Source: Erythrobacter cryptus DSM 12079
Lineage (GTDB): Bacteria; Pseudomonadota; Alphaproteobacteria; Sphingomonadales; Sphingomonadaceae
Assembly (NCBI RefSeq): GCF_000422985.1
Contig: NZ_AUHC01000012.1
Span: forward strand, 39,480 to 103,479
Reading direction: 5' to 3'
Length of the DNA stretch: 64,000 nt
Shown here piece by piece: positions 1 through 10,966 of the stretch. Each line of letters begins with the position of its first letter. Position 1 is the first letter of the stretch. The position numbers and the translations under genes are program-made. Under the pieces are notes generated by a model. The model did not search any database and was not told where the DNA came from. It saw only the letters and a list, made by a program, of their open reading frames with translations.

Positions 1-1173
1 GTCGCGGTGCTGCTGCACGATATCGCCAAGGGGCGCGGGGGGGATCATTCGGTGCTGGGAGCCGAGGTTGCGCAGCGCCTGTGCCCGCGCTTCGGCCTCA
101 GCGAGAAGGAGACTGATCTCGTCGCCTGGCTGGTGCTGCGCCACCTCCTCATGAGCCGCACCGCGCAGAAGCGCGACCTTACCGATCCCAAGACGATCGA
201 GGATTTCGTCGCCGAGGTGCAGAGCCTCGAGCGGCTGCGCAACCTTGCAATCCTCACCGCGGTGGATATCCGTGCGGTCGGCCCGGGCACCTGGAACAGC
301 TGGAAGGCCCAGCTTCTGGGCGAGCTATACGATGCCGCCGAGGAGCGCTTGCGGCTCGGCCACAAGGGCACGGGCCGCGCCCAGCGGGTGGCGGCGAAGA
401 AGGAGGCGGCGGCGCGGCTGCTTGGCGAGAAGGCCGATCTGGTGGAGAGCGCCGGGGCGCTGCTCGGCGATGCCTACTGGATCGCCGAGCCCGAGGAGGT
501 GATCGCCAGCAACCTTGCCCAATATGCCGCGGCGCGCGCGGCGGGCGAGGCGCTGTCGATCCATTGCGAGGTGGACGAGGCGCGCGGCGCCACCCGGGTG
601 AGCGTGATCGCGCTCGATCATCCTGGGCTGTTCTACCGCATGGCCGGGGGCATTCACCTTGCCGGCGGCAATATCATCGATGCGCGCATCCACACCGCGA
701 AGAATGGCTATGCCTTCGACAATTTCCTGGTGCAGGACCATGCCGCCCAGCCATTTCGCGAGCCGGCGCAGATGGCCCGGATCGACAAGGGCATCCGCGA
801 TGCCCTGCTCGCCAAGGTGGAACTGGTGCCGCGCCTTGCCGCGCGCCCGCTCGCCCATTCGCGCGCCCGCGCCTTCGATGTCGCCCCGCGGGTGGGCTTC
901 GACAATGATGCCTCGAACCACTTCACCGTGATCGAGGTGACCGCGCGTGACCGGCCGGCGCTGCTCAACCGCCTCGCCTATGCGCTGTTCAAGGCCAACC
1001 TCATCGTCCAATCGGCCCATATCACCGCCTATGGCGAGGCCGCGGCCGACACCTTCTATGTCACCGATCTCACCGGCGCGAAGATCAAGGGCACCCAAAG
1101 GCTGGCCGAGATCGAGGCGGCGCTGCTCGAGGCCGCGCGCGAGCAGCCCCAGCGGGAGCTGGCGCAGGCATAA
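1..1173 (+). CDS. glnD: PII uridylyltransferase/uridylyl-removing enzyme, C-terminal part
   Basis: GlnD uridylylates and de-uridylylates PII proteins in response to glutamine and so sets nitrogen regulation. Only the last 390 residues are present; the N-terminal nucleotidyltransferase domain lies before the window. The fragment opens inside the HD phosphohydrolase domain (LLHDIAKG, residues 4-11), which performs uridylyl removal. It ends with two ACT domains (about 198-240 and 308-355), seen as the repeated pattern of a hydrophobic strand followed by DHPGLFYRMAG and DRPALLNRLAY. The frame is open from base 1, so the true start is upstream. Identification is strong from the HD plus double-ACT order. 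Confidence 0.93.
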   Translation, partial: VAVLLHDIAKGRGGDHSVLGAEVAQRLCPRFGLSEKETDLVAWLVLRHLLMSRTAQKRDLTDPKTIEDFVAEVQSLERLRNLAILTAVDIRAVGPGTWNSWKAQLLGELYDAAEERLRLGHKGTGRAQRVAAKKEAAARLLGEKADLVESAGALLGDAYWIAEPEEVIASNLAQYAAARAAGEALSIHCEVDEARGATRVSVIALDHPGLFYRMAGGIHLAGGNIIDARIHTAKNGYAFDNFLVQDHAAQPFREPAQMARIDKGIRDALLAKVELVPRLAARPLAHSRARAFDVAPRVGFDNDASNHFTVIEVTARDRPALLNRLAYALFKANLIVQSAHITAYGEAAADTFYVTDLTGAKIKGTQRLAEIEAALLEAAREQPQRELAQA

Positions 1174-1281
1174 GTGCAACACCCGGGGCAAATTTGCACA
1201 GGCCGCGCGCAAGCCGCCTTGCGCGCCGCGGCGCTTCGCATAATCAACCCGCAAAACTATCAGGATGGGAGAGACAAGCAG

Positions 1282-4032
1282 ATGAAATCCGCAACTTCGC
1301 TTTACGCTGTCGCCCTGCTGGGCGCCGGCATGGCTCTGGTGCCCGCGGCGGCCCAGGCGCAGGACGCCCAGGAACAGGGCGCCGAACCGGCACCTGAGAA
1401 CGTCATCATCGTTACCGCCCAGGGGCGCCAGCAGGCGCTGGCCGATGTGCCGGTGGCGATTTCCGCGATCAGCCAGGAAACCCTGCTCAACAGCGGGGTC
1501 AACGACATCCGCCAGCTCAACCAGGTGGCGCCCTCGCTGCTGGTCTCCTCGACCGGCACCGAAGCCAATGGCGCGGCGCGCATCCGCGGTATCGGCACCG
1601 TGGGGGACAACCCGGGGCTGGAAAGCTCGGTGCCGGTGTTCATCGACGGGGTCTATCGCTCGCGCTCGGGCATCGGCCTTAACGAACTGGGCGAGATCGA
1701 TCGGGTCGAGGTGCAGCGCGGGCCGCAGGGCACGCTCGGCGGGCGCAACTCCTCGGCGGGCCTCATCAGCATCTTCTCCAAGAAGCCCGATTTCGATTTC
1801 GGCGCGGTCGGCGAAGTGACCTATGGCAATTATGATTTCGTCCGCATCGGCGGCAGCATCACCGGGCCGCTGAGCGAGAACCTCGCCGCCCGGCTCGATG
1901 GCGTCTATGTCCGGCGTGACGGCTTCTATTTCGATCCGGCCAACAACACCGACATCAACGACCGCGATCGCTTCTTCCTGCGCGGGCAATTGCTGTTCGA
2001 GCCGACCGACAATCTCTCGGTGCGCCTGATCGCCGACTATACCTTCCGCGACGAGAAGTGCTGCGCGGCCACCTATGTGGACAGCAGCATCAACCCGCTG
2101 ATCGGCAATCTCAACAATCCCTCAACCCCGCTCTCGCCGCTGCAGCCCAACGGCAACAACATCATCAACGTGCTGCGCGATCTCGGCCAGTCGCTGGCGG
2201 CCTTCAACCAGGGCTATGACCGCACCGTCTCGGTCACCCCGGGGCGCAGCTATGCCGGCAAGACCAAGGATTACGGCTTTTCCGCCCAGGTCGATTGGGA
2301 TCTGGGCGGCGCGAGCCTGACCTCGATCACCGCCTATCGCGAATACCGTTCGGGCCAGGGTTCGGACACCGATTACGGCACGGTCGATATCCTGTTCCGC
2401 GCCCCCAGCGATGATGCCTATCGCCAGTTCCACACCTTCACCCAGGAAATCCGCCTGCAGGGCGAGGCCTTCGACGGAACGCTCGACTGGCTGGTGGGCG
2501 GCTTCTTCGCCAACGAGAAGCTGACGGTGCGCGACAACCTGCGCTTCGGCAACCAGTATGGGCGCTTTGCCACCTGCCGGATCATCTCGGGCGGGGGCCT
2601 TGCCGGGCTCTATTCGCCCACCAACCCGCTCTGCGTCGCGCCCGGGGTCGGCCCGGCGACGATCGCTGCGGCCACCGGGGCCTCGGGGGCGGATATCGTG
2701 GCCGCCTTCACCGCGCTCGATGGGCTCAACAACCGCGGTTCGACCAATGACCGCTATTTCCAGGACGGCACCAACTGGGCGCTGTTCACCCACAACATCA
2801 TCAACATCACCGATCGCCTGGCGCTGACCCTGGGCCTGCGTTACACCAACGACGACAAGGACTTCTCGGCCACCTTCGGCAATGACAACACCGTGTGCAC
2901 CACGGTGCAGGGGCTGGTGCTCGACGATCTGTCCAGCCCCAATGCCACCGCCCGGGCGCTGGCCGGGGCGCTGATCGGCCTGTCGTGCCAGGGCAATTCG
3001 ACCGCCGAGCTCAACAATGTCTCGATCCGCGACGAGCGCAGCGAGGACGAATGGACCGGCACGGCGATCCTCTCCTACAAGGCGACCGACGACCTGCTGC
3101 TCTATGCCAGCTATGCCCGCGGCTACAAGGCGGGGGGCTTCAACCTCGATCGCTCGGCGCTCAAGTCGCCGATCCTGCCTTTCGCCGCCACGCCCGGCGG
3201 GGCGCAGGCACTGGTGGGCAATCTCCAGTTTGAGCCTGAACTGGTCGACAGCTATGAACTCGGCGCCAAGTATGCGACCGGGCCCTTCAGCGTCAGCCTT
3301 GCCGCCTTCCGCTCGGATTTCAGCAACTTCCAGCTCAACACCTTCAACGGCACGGTGTTCCTGGTGCAGAACGTCAATGGCTGCGAGGGCGGTCTTGTCG
3401 GCGGGCCCGACAGCGATACCGACACCAGCGCTGCCACCGGCTCGTGCGCGCCGGGCAATGTCAGCTGGGGCGTGCGCACCGAGGGCGTGGAACTCGAAAC
3501 CCAGCTCAACCCCACCGCCGATCTCAACCTCACCGCCGGCTTCACCTATGCGAACACCAAGTATCGCGATGATCTGGTGGGCAACAGCGCCGGCGCTCCG
3601 CTCGATCCGGCGCTGCGCAAGCTGCCGGGCGACAACCTGTCCAACGCGCCCGAATATGTGGTGACGGGCAGCATCGCCTGGACGCCGGAGATCGGCGGGA
3701 ACGGGCTTTCGGCGCTGTTCTACATCGACGGGCGCTGGACTTCGCAGTTCAACACCGGGTCTGACCTGTTCCCGCAGAAGGAGCAGGATGATTTCGCGGT
3801 GTTCAACGCCCGCATCGGCCTGCGCGGGCCGGACCTCAAGTGGTCGGTGGAGCTGTGGGGGCAGAACATCTTCAACGAGGATTTTGCCCAGGTCGCCTTC
3901 AACTCGCCGTTCCAGGCGGGCACGACCTCGGCGCCCTTCGTCGATCCGCAGTTCCCGGGCGGGCGGCAGATCTTCTCGCACTTCCTCGGCGAACCGCGCA
4001 CCTACGGGATCACCGCGAGGTTCAACTACTGA
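1282..4032 (+). CDS. TonB-dependent outer-membrane receptor
   Basis: An outer-membrane active transporter of 916 aa. The chosen ATG follows a GGGAGAG ribosome-binding site by about 9 bases and begins a clear signal peptide (MKSATSLYAVALLGAGMALV, cleaved after AQA); the frame is open further upstream but has no signal there. A TonB-box-like stretch NVIIVTAQGR is followed by a plug domain (PVFIDGVYRS, VEVQRGPQGTLGGRN). The rest is a beta-barrel ending in aromatic ITARFNY, typical for outer-membrane insertion. Several cysteines lie in predicted external loops. The substrate cannot be told: no transport or catabolic genes are adjacent. A hairpin terminator follows the stop. Confidence 0.92.
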   Translation: MKSATSLYAVALLGAGMALVPAAAQAQDAQEQGAEPAPENVIIVTAQGRQQALADVPVAISAISQETLLNSGVNDIRQLNQVAPSLLVSSTGTEANGAARIRGIGTVGDNPGLESSVPVFIDGVYRSRSGIGLNELGEIDRVEVQRGPQGTLGGRNSSAGLISIFSKKPDFDFGAVGEVTYGNYDFVRIGGSITGPLSENLAARLDGVYVRRDGFYFDPANNTDINDRDRFFLRGQLLFEPTDNLSVRLIADYTFRDEKCCAATYVDSSINPLIGNLNNPSTPLSPLQPNGNNIINVLRDLGQSLAAFNQGYDRTVSVTPGRSYAGKTKDYGFSAQVDWDLGGASLTSITAYREYRSGQGSDTDYGTVDILFRAPSDDAYRQFHTFTQEIRLQGEAFDGTLDWLVGGFFANEKLTVRDNLRFGNQYGRFATCRIISGGGLAGLYSPTNPLCVAPGVGPATIAAATGASGADIVAAFTALDGLNNRGSTNDRYFQDGTNWALFTHNIINITDRLALTLGLRYTNDDKDFSATFGNDNTVCTTVQGLVLDDLSSPNATARALAGALIGLSCQGNSTAELNNVSIRDERSEDEWTGTAILSYKATDDLLLYASYARGYKAGGFNLDRSALKSPILPFAATPGGAQALVGNLQFEPELVDSYELGAKYATGPFSVSLAAFRSDFSNFQLNTFNGTVFLVQNVNGCEGGLVGGPDSDTDTSAATGSCAPGNVSWGVRTEGVELETQLNPTADLNLTAGFTYANTKYRDDLVGNSAGAPLDPALRKLPGDNLSNAPEYVVTGSIAWTPEIGGNGLSALFYIDGRWTSQFNTGSDLFPQKEQDDFAVFNARIGLRGPDLKWSVELWGQNIFNEDFAQVAFNSPFQAGTTSAPFVDPQFPGGRQIFSHFLGEPRTYGITARFNY

Positions 4033-4068
4033 GCGGGCCTGCCGCGCACGGGCCTGTGCGAAAGGGGG

Positions 4069-4099
4069 GCGCTCCGGCAACGGGGCGCTCTTTCCTTTT
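4069..4099 (+). terminator. Probable intrinsic terminator after the TonB receptor
   Basis: A 7-bp stem (GCGCTCC / GGGGCGC with one G-T pair) and a 6-base loop are followed by the T-rich run TCTTTCCTTTT. It lies 36 bases past the receptor stop codon and before the convergent yggS gene. On the other strand there is no T-run, so it should act on the plus strand only. Confidence 0.5.
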
Positions 4100-4110
4100 G
4101 GTGGGGCGGA

Positions 4111-4773
4111 TCAGCCGCGCGGGCCAAACAGCGCGCTGCCGATGCGCACATGCGTCGCGCCCAGCATCACCGCGGCCTCATAGTCATCGCTCATCCCCAT
4201 GCTGAGGCCGCGCACGCCATTGTCGGCGGCAAGCTTGGCGAGCAGCGCGAAGAAGGGCGCCGCCTCAATCCCCGCCGGGGGCACGCACATCAGCCCGGCG
4301 AGCGGGATTTCGGCCCGGCGCACCTCGGCAAGGAAGGCGGGCAGGGCATCGATCGCGCAGCCGCCCTTCTGCGGCTCGGCCCCGATATTGACCTGGACGA
4401 AGCAGGGCACGCGCCGACCCTGCCTGTCCATCGCCCTGGCGAGCGCGGCAAGCAGGCTCGGCCGGTCGAGCGAATGGATGCAGTCGAACAGCGCCACGGC
4501 CTCCTCGGCCTTGTTCGATTGCAGCTGGCCGACAAGGTGGAGCGCAAGCTCGCCATGGGCCTCGCGCAGCGCGGGCCACTTGGCCGCGGCCTCCTGCACC
4601 CGGTTCTCGCCGAACACGCGCTGCCCGGCGGCGATCAAGGGGCGGATCGCCTCGGGGCCGTGGGTCTTGCTCACCGCGATCAGGGTGATGTCTGCGGGCG
4701 CGCGGCGCGCAGGCTTGCACATGCGCGCGATATTGGCGCGCACGGCTTCGAGACGGGATGCTGCCTTTTCCAT
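4111..4773 (-). CDS. YggS/PROSC-family pyridoxal phosphate homeostasis protein
   Basis: A 220-aa single-domain PLP-binding protein with the alanine-racemase-like barrel fold. The family buffers PLP and affects amino-acid homeostasis and has no known catalytic activity. The PLP lysine is in LIAVSKTHG near residue 36. Further family motifs are FGENRVQEA, HLVGQLQSNK, VQVNIGAEPQKGG, GLMCVPP and LSMGMSDDYEAAV followed by VRIGSALFG. Length is normal. Its ATG shares the palindrome CATG with the possible ATG of the divergent thiE-like gene. In many proteobacteria yggS lies near proC or yggT; neither is here. Confidence 0.93.
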   Translation of the reverse strand: MEKAASRLEAVRANIARMCKPARRAPADITLIAVSKTHGPEAIRPLIAAGQRVFGENRVQEAAAKWPALREAHGELALHLVGQLQSNKAEEAVALFDCIHSLDRPSLLAALARAMDRQGRRVPCFVQVNIGAEPQKGGCAIDALPAFLAEVRRAEIPLAGLMCVPPAGIEAAPFFALLAKLAADNGVRGLSMGMSDDYEAAVMLGATHVRIGSALFGPRG

Positions 4774-5359
4774 GGCGGCGCTCTATAGCCGCAGGGTGCG
4801 CCGCGCCAACACCCTTCCCGCCCTGTGGCTCGTGAGCGATGCGCGCAATGACCGCGTGCTCGAGCGCGCGCTCGCGCGCCTGCCGCGCGGGGCGGGGCTG
4901 ATCTATCGCCACTATCACCTCGGCCGGCGGCAGCGCCGGGCGCGCTTCGTGGCGCTGCAGCGCCGCGCCCGCGCGCGCGCTCTGGTGGTGGTGCTGGCCG
5001 GATCGGCAGCCGAGGCCCGCGCCTGGGGGGCCGATGGGGCCTATGGCAGCCCGCGCGCACTGGGGGCGCGCCGCGTCGGCACGATCCGCCTTACCACGGC
5101 GCACAGCCTTGCCGAGCTGGCGCTGGCAGGGCGCTGCGGGGCCGATGCGGCGCTGCTCTCGCCGGTCTTTCCCACCGCCTCGCACCCCGGCGGCAAGGTG
5201 CTGGGGCCGGTGCGCTTCGGCCTGCTTGCCCGCCGCGCGCCCATGCCGGTGATCGCGCTCGGCGGCATGGATGCGCGCCGCGCCCGCGCGCTCGGCTGGC
5301 CGCATTGGGCGGCAATCGACGGGCTCGGGCACCCGCGCCGCCTGGCGCAGATTGCTTGA
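4772..5359 (+). CDS. ThiE/TenI-like thiamine phosphate synthase family protein, divergent
   Basis: A 195-aa protein with the C-terminal half of a thiamine phosphate synthase fold: AHSLAELALA, ADAALLSPVFPTASHPG and PVIALGGM match the family's phosphate-binding end. The N-terminal half is unusually arginine-rich (RRQRRARFVALQRRARARA) and the normal 'nDr..lA...gadGvHLGq.d' segment is reduced to ADGAYGSPRALG, so key substrate residues look lost. Catalytic activity is therefore doubtful. The ATG used here overlaps the start of yggS on the opposite strand. An in-frame GTG at 4796 is an equally good start and would place the conserved TLPALWLVSDAR segment at the N-terminus. It ends 49 bases before ftsK. 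Confidence 0.75.
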   Translation: MAALYSRRVRRANTLPALWLVSDARNDRVLERALARLPRGAGLIYRHYHLGRRQRRARFVALQRRARARALVVVLAGSAAEARAWGADGAYGSPRALGARRVGTIRLTTAHSLAELALAGRCGADAALLSPVFPTASHPGGKVLGPVRFGLLARRAPMPVIALGGMDARRARALGWPHWAAIDGLGHPRRLAQIA

Positions 5360-5408
5360 CCGGGACTCGCCGAGGATTCATCATGTGTTCCACCAAGGAG
5401 ACGTGATC

Positions 5409-7815
<2,407 letters not shown>

Positions 7816-7820
<5 letters not shown>

Positions 7821-7867
7821 TTGGCCAATCTGATTGGCCGGTCTGAGCGGCCGATCTGACCGGGCGC
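7816..7867. repeat. Imperfect 13-bp tandem repeat, four units
   Basis: Four consecutive 13-base units share the frame T(T/C)TGA followed by a GGCC- or CGG-centred core: TTTGATTGGCCAA, TCTGATTGGCCGG, TCTGAGCGGCCGA and a weaker TCTGACCGGGCGC. The first unit contains the ftsK stop codon. The rest of the gap to the next gene shows no ORF and no clear terminator. Confidence 0.6.
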
Positions 7868-8023
7868 CTTCCCCAGCGCGCGCCGGGGCGGGCGATGCAC
7901 TCTTGCCACGCCTTCAAACTGTAAATCGCCGGTCATCCGCGGGTCACGCGCGCGTCAAGCCCGCGTCACCATCGCCTGTCAGGGCAAGGGCCTCTCTCCA
8001 CTTGCAACAGGAAGGCCCAAGCC

Positions 8024-10396
8024 ATGCACCGCACCCTTGCCCTGCGCGCCTCGCTGAGCGCGCTTGCCGCCGCCCTTGCCCTTGCGCCCCAGATGCTGTG
8101 CGCGCAGGACGCCCCACCCGCCGAGGAAGCGGGGGAGGACAGCGGCGCGCTCAACGAGATCATCGTCACCACCCAGAAGATCGAACAGCGCGCGCTCGAC
8201 GTGCCGATCACCATTTCGGCGCTGAGCGGCAACCGCATCCGCGAACTGGGCGTGACCGATCTCGACGAGCTTTCCTATTACACCCCCGGCCTCAACATTC
8301 AGGAGCAGAGCGCCAACAACCCCGGGGTGGTGATCCGCGGCATCACCTCGGACTCAGGCTCGGCCCAGCAGGGCCCGCGCGTCACGCTCTATTACAACGG
8401 GGTGGATATCTCGCGCTCGCGCGGTTCCTATCAGGCGATCTATGATCTGGAACGGGTCGAGGTGATCAAGGGCCCGCAGGCCACGCTGTTCGGCACGGCG
8501 AGCGCGGTGGGCGCGATCAGCCTGGTTTCGGCCAAGCCGCGTGAGGGCTTTTCGGCCGAACTGCGCGGCGTCTATGGCAATTTCAACCAGACCCTGCTCG
8601 GCGGTTTTGTCAATCTCGGCAGCGATACGCTGGCCTTGCGCCTCGCGGGCGAATGGAAGACGCGCGATGGCTATGCCGAGAACCTCTCGCCCAATCAGGA
8701 GGAGGAGCTTTACGCCCAGGACCAGCTCGGCCTGCGCGCCTCGCTGCGCTGGACGCCCACGCCTGATCTCACCGTCGATCTCATCGGCACCTATGACCAG
8801 CAGAGGAACGGCGGCACGCCCTTCGTCTCGGGCCGCTTCCCGGCCTTTCTCGGCGCGCCGGGCGGGGCGGCCAATGCCTTCCGCCCCGCCAATCTCGGCG
8901 GCAATCCTGCCGCCGCGGCGGTGCTCGGCGATGACCAGCTTGGCCTCAACCGCGAGGTCTATGATCTCAACCTCACCATCGCCCACCGCTTCGACGACGA
9001 ATGGACCTTCACCACGGTGAACGGCTATCGCCGCTTTGACAGCCGCGAGGTCTTCGACGCCGATGGTTCGGCCGCGCCCTTCCTCGAATTTGCCGAGATC
9101 GCCGATGGCTGGCAGGTCAGCCACGAGGGCCGCTTGGCCTATGCGGGCGAACGCCTGCGCGCGAGCTTCGGCTGGAACGCCTTTATCGAGGACGGGCGGC
9201 AGAACGTGCCCTTCGCCACCGAGGAAGGCCTGTTCCTCCAGTGCCTCACCACGCTGTTCGGCGCGCCGCTGATCCCGGGCATCCCCTGCGTGGCCCCCGA
9301 TGGCAGCGTGCCCGCCAGTGCGGTGACCGGGATCGCCACCGGCGGGGCCTTGAGCGCCATTCCTTACTCCTCGGTGTTCGAGAACCAGGGCCGCAACGAG
9401 GCCTATTCGGTGTTTGTCGATGCCACCTGGATCCCCTTCCCCAAGCTCGAGCTTACTGCCGGGGTGCGCTTTCTCGACGAATACCGCCGCTCGGGCTTCT
9501 TGGCCCGGGTGCCCAATGCGCGGTTGAGCGGGGCGCCGTTGATCCCCGGGCAGATCGACACTCAGGGCCGCACCTTCCGCGCCGACGATCGCTTCGGCGC
9601 GGTGCTGCCGCGCTTCAACGCGCTCTACCGCATCAGCGATGATGTGAACGTGTTTGCCACGATCTCGCGCGGGCGCCGCTCGCCGGTGGTGCAGGTGAGC
9701 GCGCGGCGCAGCGGCAGCGACGTGCTGCCCAATGTCCAGAACATCGCCGAGGAGATCGTGTGGAACTACGAAGGCGGGCTGAAGTTTGCGCGCGGCCCGG
9801 TTTCGGGCGCGCTCGGGGTCTATTACCAGGTCTATAACGATTTCCAGGTCTCGATCGCGCAGCTTGACCAGAACGGGAACCCCACCGGGGCCTTCGTCAC
9901 CGCCAGCGCCGGGCGGGCGAGCAACCTCGGGGTCGAGGCGGAACTGGCGCTGCGGCTGGCCGACTGGCTCAATGTCTTCGGCAATATCGGCTATATCGAC
10001 GGGGGGATCGATCGCAACAGCGCCTTCTCCCCCGCCTTTGCCGGGGCGCGCTTCCGCCTGCAGCCCGAAGTCCAGGCCTCGGGCGGGCTGACGCTCGACT
10101 ATCCGCTCGCCGATGGGGTGCGCCTCTTTGCCACCCCCAGCATCACCCACCGCAGCCGCATCTTCTTCGAGGTGCCCAACAATCCGCTCATCAGCCAGGG
10201 GCCGGTGACGCTGGTCAATGCCCGCGCCGGGGTGAGCTTTGCCGAGGATCGCTATGAGCTGGCGGGCTTCATCCGCAACGCCTTTGGCAAGGACTTCCTG
10301 CTCGATGCGGGCAACACCGGCGGGGCCTTCACCATCCCCACCTTCATCCCGGGCGAGCCGCGCTTCTATGGGGTGGAGCTGACCGCGCGGTTCTGA
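8024..10396 (+). CDS. TonB-dependent outer-membrane receptor
   Basis: A second TonB-dependent transporter, 790 aa. The ATG follows AGGAAGG by 9 bases and begins a signal peptide ending in MLCAQD. The TonB-box-like NEIIVTTQKIEQ precedes a plug domain (VTLYYNGVDISRSR, ERVEVIKGPQATLFGTASA), then a 22-strand-type barrel ending in GVELTARF. The plug lacks the usual 'GG' after the LFGT motif, having TASAVGAI instead, which is within family variation. No neighbouring gene hints at a substrate. Its TGA stop directly abuts the stop of the convergent gene inside the palindrome TGATCA. Confidence 0.92.
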   Translation: MHRTLALRASLSALAAALALAPQMLCAQDAPPAEEAGEDSGALNEIIVTTQKIEQRALDVPITISALSGNRIRELGVTDLDELSYYTPGLNIQEQSANNPGVVIRGITSDSGSAQQGPRVTLYYNGVDISRSRGSYQAIYDLERVEVIKGPQATLFGTASAVGAISLVSAKPREGFSAELRGVYGNFNQTLLGGFVNLGSDTLALRLAGEWKTRDGYAENLSPNQEEELYAQDQLGLRASLRWTPTPDLTVDLIGTYDQQRNGGTPFVSGRFPAFLGAPGGAANAFRPANLGGNPAAAAVLGDDQLGLNREVYDLNLTIAHRFDDEWTFTTVNGYRRFDSREVFDADGSAAPFLEFAEIADGWQVSHEGRLAYAGERLRASFGWNAFIEDGRQNVPFATEEGLFLQCLTTLFGAPLIPGIPCVAPDGSVPASAVTGIATGGALSAIPYSSVFENQGRNEAYSVFVDATWIPFPKLELTAGVRFLDEYRRSGFLARVPNARLSGAPLIPGQIDTQGRTFRADDRFGAVLPRFNALYRISDDVNVFATISRGRRSPVVQVSARRSGSDVLPNVQNIAEEIVWNYEGGLKFARGPVSGALGVYYQVYNDFQVSIAQLDQNGNPTGAFVTASAGRASNLGVEAELALRLADWLNVFGNIGYIDGGIDRNSAFSPAFAGARFRLQPEVQASGGLTLDYPLADGVRLFATPSITHRSRIFFEVPNNPLISQGPVTLVNARAGVSFAEDRYELAGFIRNAFGKDFLLDAGNTGGAFTIPTFIPGEPRFYGVELTARF

Positions 10397-10966
10397 TCAG
10401 CGCCGGGCCTCTTGCGCCATGATCGGGGGCGGGGGGCGGGTGCTTCCCGCCTCTTCTTCCTGCTCCGCGCGCGCGGCCTGCTCGGCCGGGGTGAGCGGGC
10501 GGAAGCGGATGGCGATGGGGGTGAAGCTGCCATCCTCGCGCTGGCGGATCGTCACCACCCCGCGCTGGTCCTGGCGCTGCAATTGCTGCTCGATCGTGGC
10601 GGCCTTGTCCTGATCCACGTAAAGCCGCCCGCGCATCAGCCTGTCCCAGCCCTCGCCCTCGGCCCGGCTGGCGAGCAGGCGGTGGGGGCAGGGGGCGCTG
10701 GCGCGGGCGGGGCGCACCTGCGCGAGGTGCGGGGCCGTGCCCTCGAGGCACAGGGCCTCGGGCGGCGGGCCCTTGAAGGGTTCGACCCCGGGCCAATCAT
10801 AGGTGAATTCCACAAAGTGCCCGCGCAGCATGTCGCGCGGGTCATAGCCCGCGATCGGCACCTCCCATTCGGTGCCCGCCTGATAGTGGCGCGCGCCCGC
10901 CGCCCAGATCAGCGCAAGGCCGACAAGCGGCAGCAGCGCCGCGGTCACGCGGGCGGCGCGGATCAT
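10397..10966 (-). CDS. GDYXXLXY-family membrane-anchored protein
   Basis: A 189-aa protein with one N-terminal membrane helix (residues 6-24) and a periplasmic domain. The family signature, normally DPRDxLRGDYxxLxY, is DPRDMLRGHFVEFTY near residues 42-56, so GDY has become GHF. Two cysteines (about 73 and 93) may pair. The function of the family is not known. Its ATG overlaps the DUF2157 stop in an ATGA, so the two are translationally coupled; such pairs are common in Proteobacteria and suggest a joint envelope role. Confidence 0.82.
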   Translation of the reverse strand: MIRAARVTAALLPLVGLALIWAAGARHYQAGTEWEVPIAGYDPRDMLRGHFVEFTYDWPGVEPFKGPPPEALCLEGTAPHLAQVRPARASAPCPHRLLASRAEGEGWDRLMRGRLYVDQDKAATIEQQLQRQDQRGVVTIRQREDGSFTPIAIRFRPLTPAEQAARAEQEEEAGSTRPPPPIMAQEARR

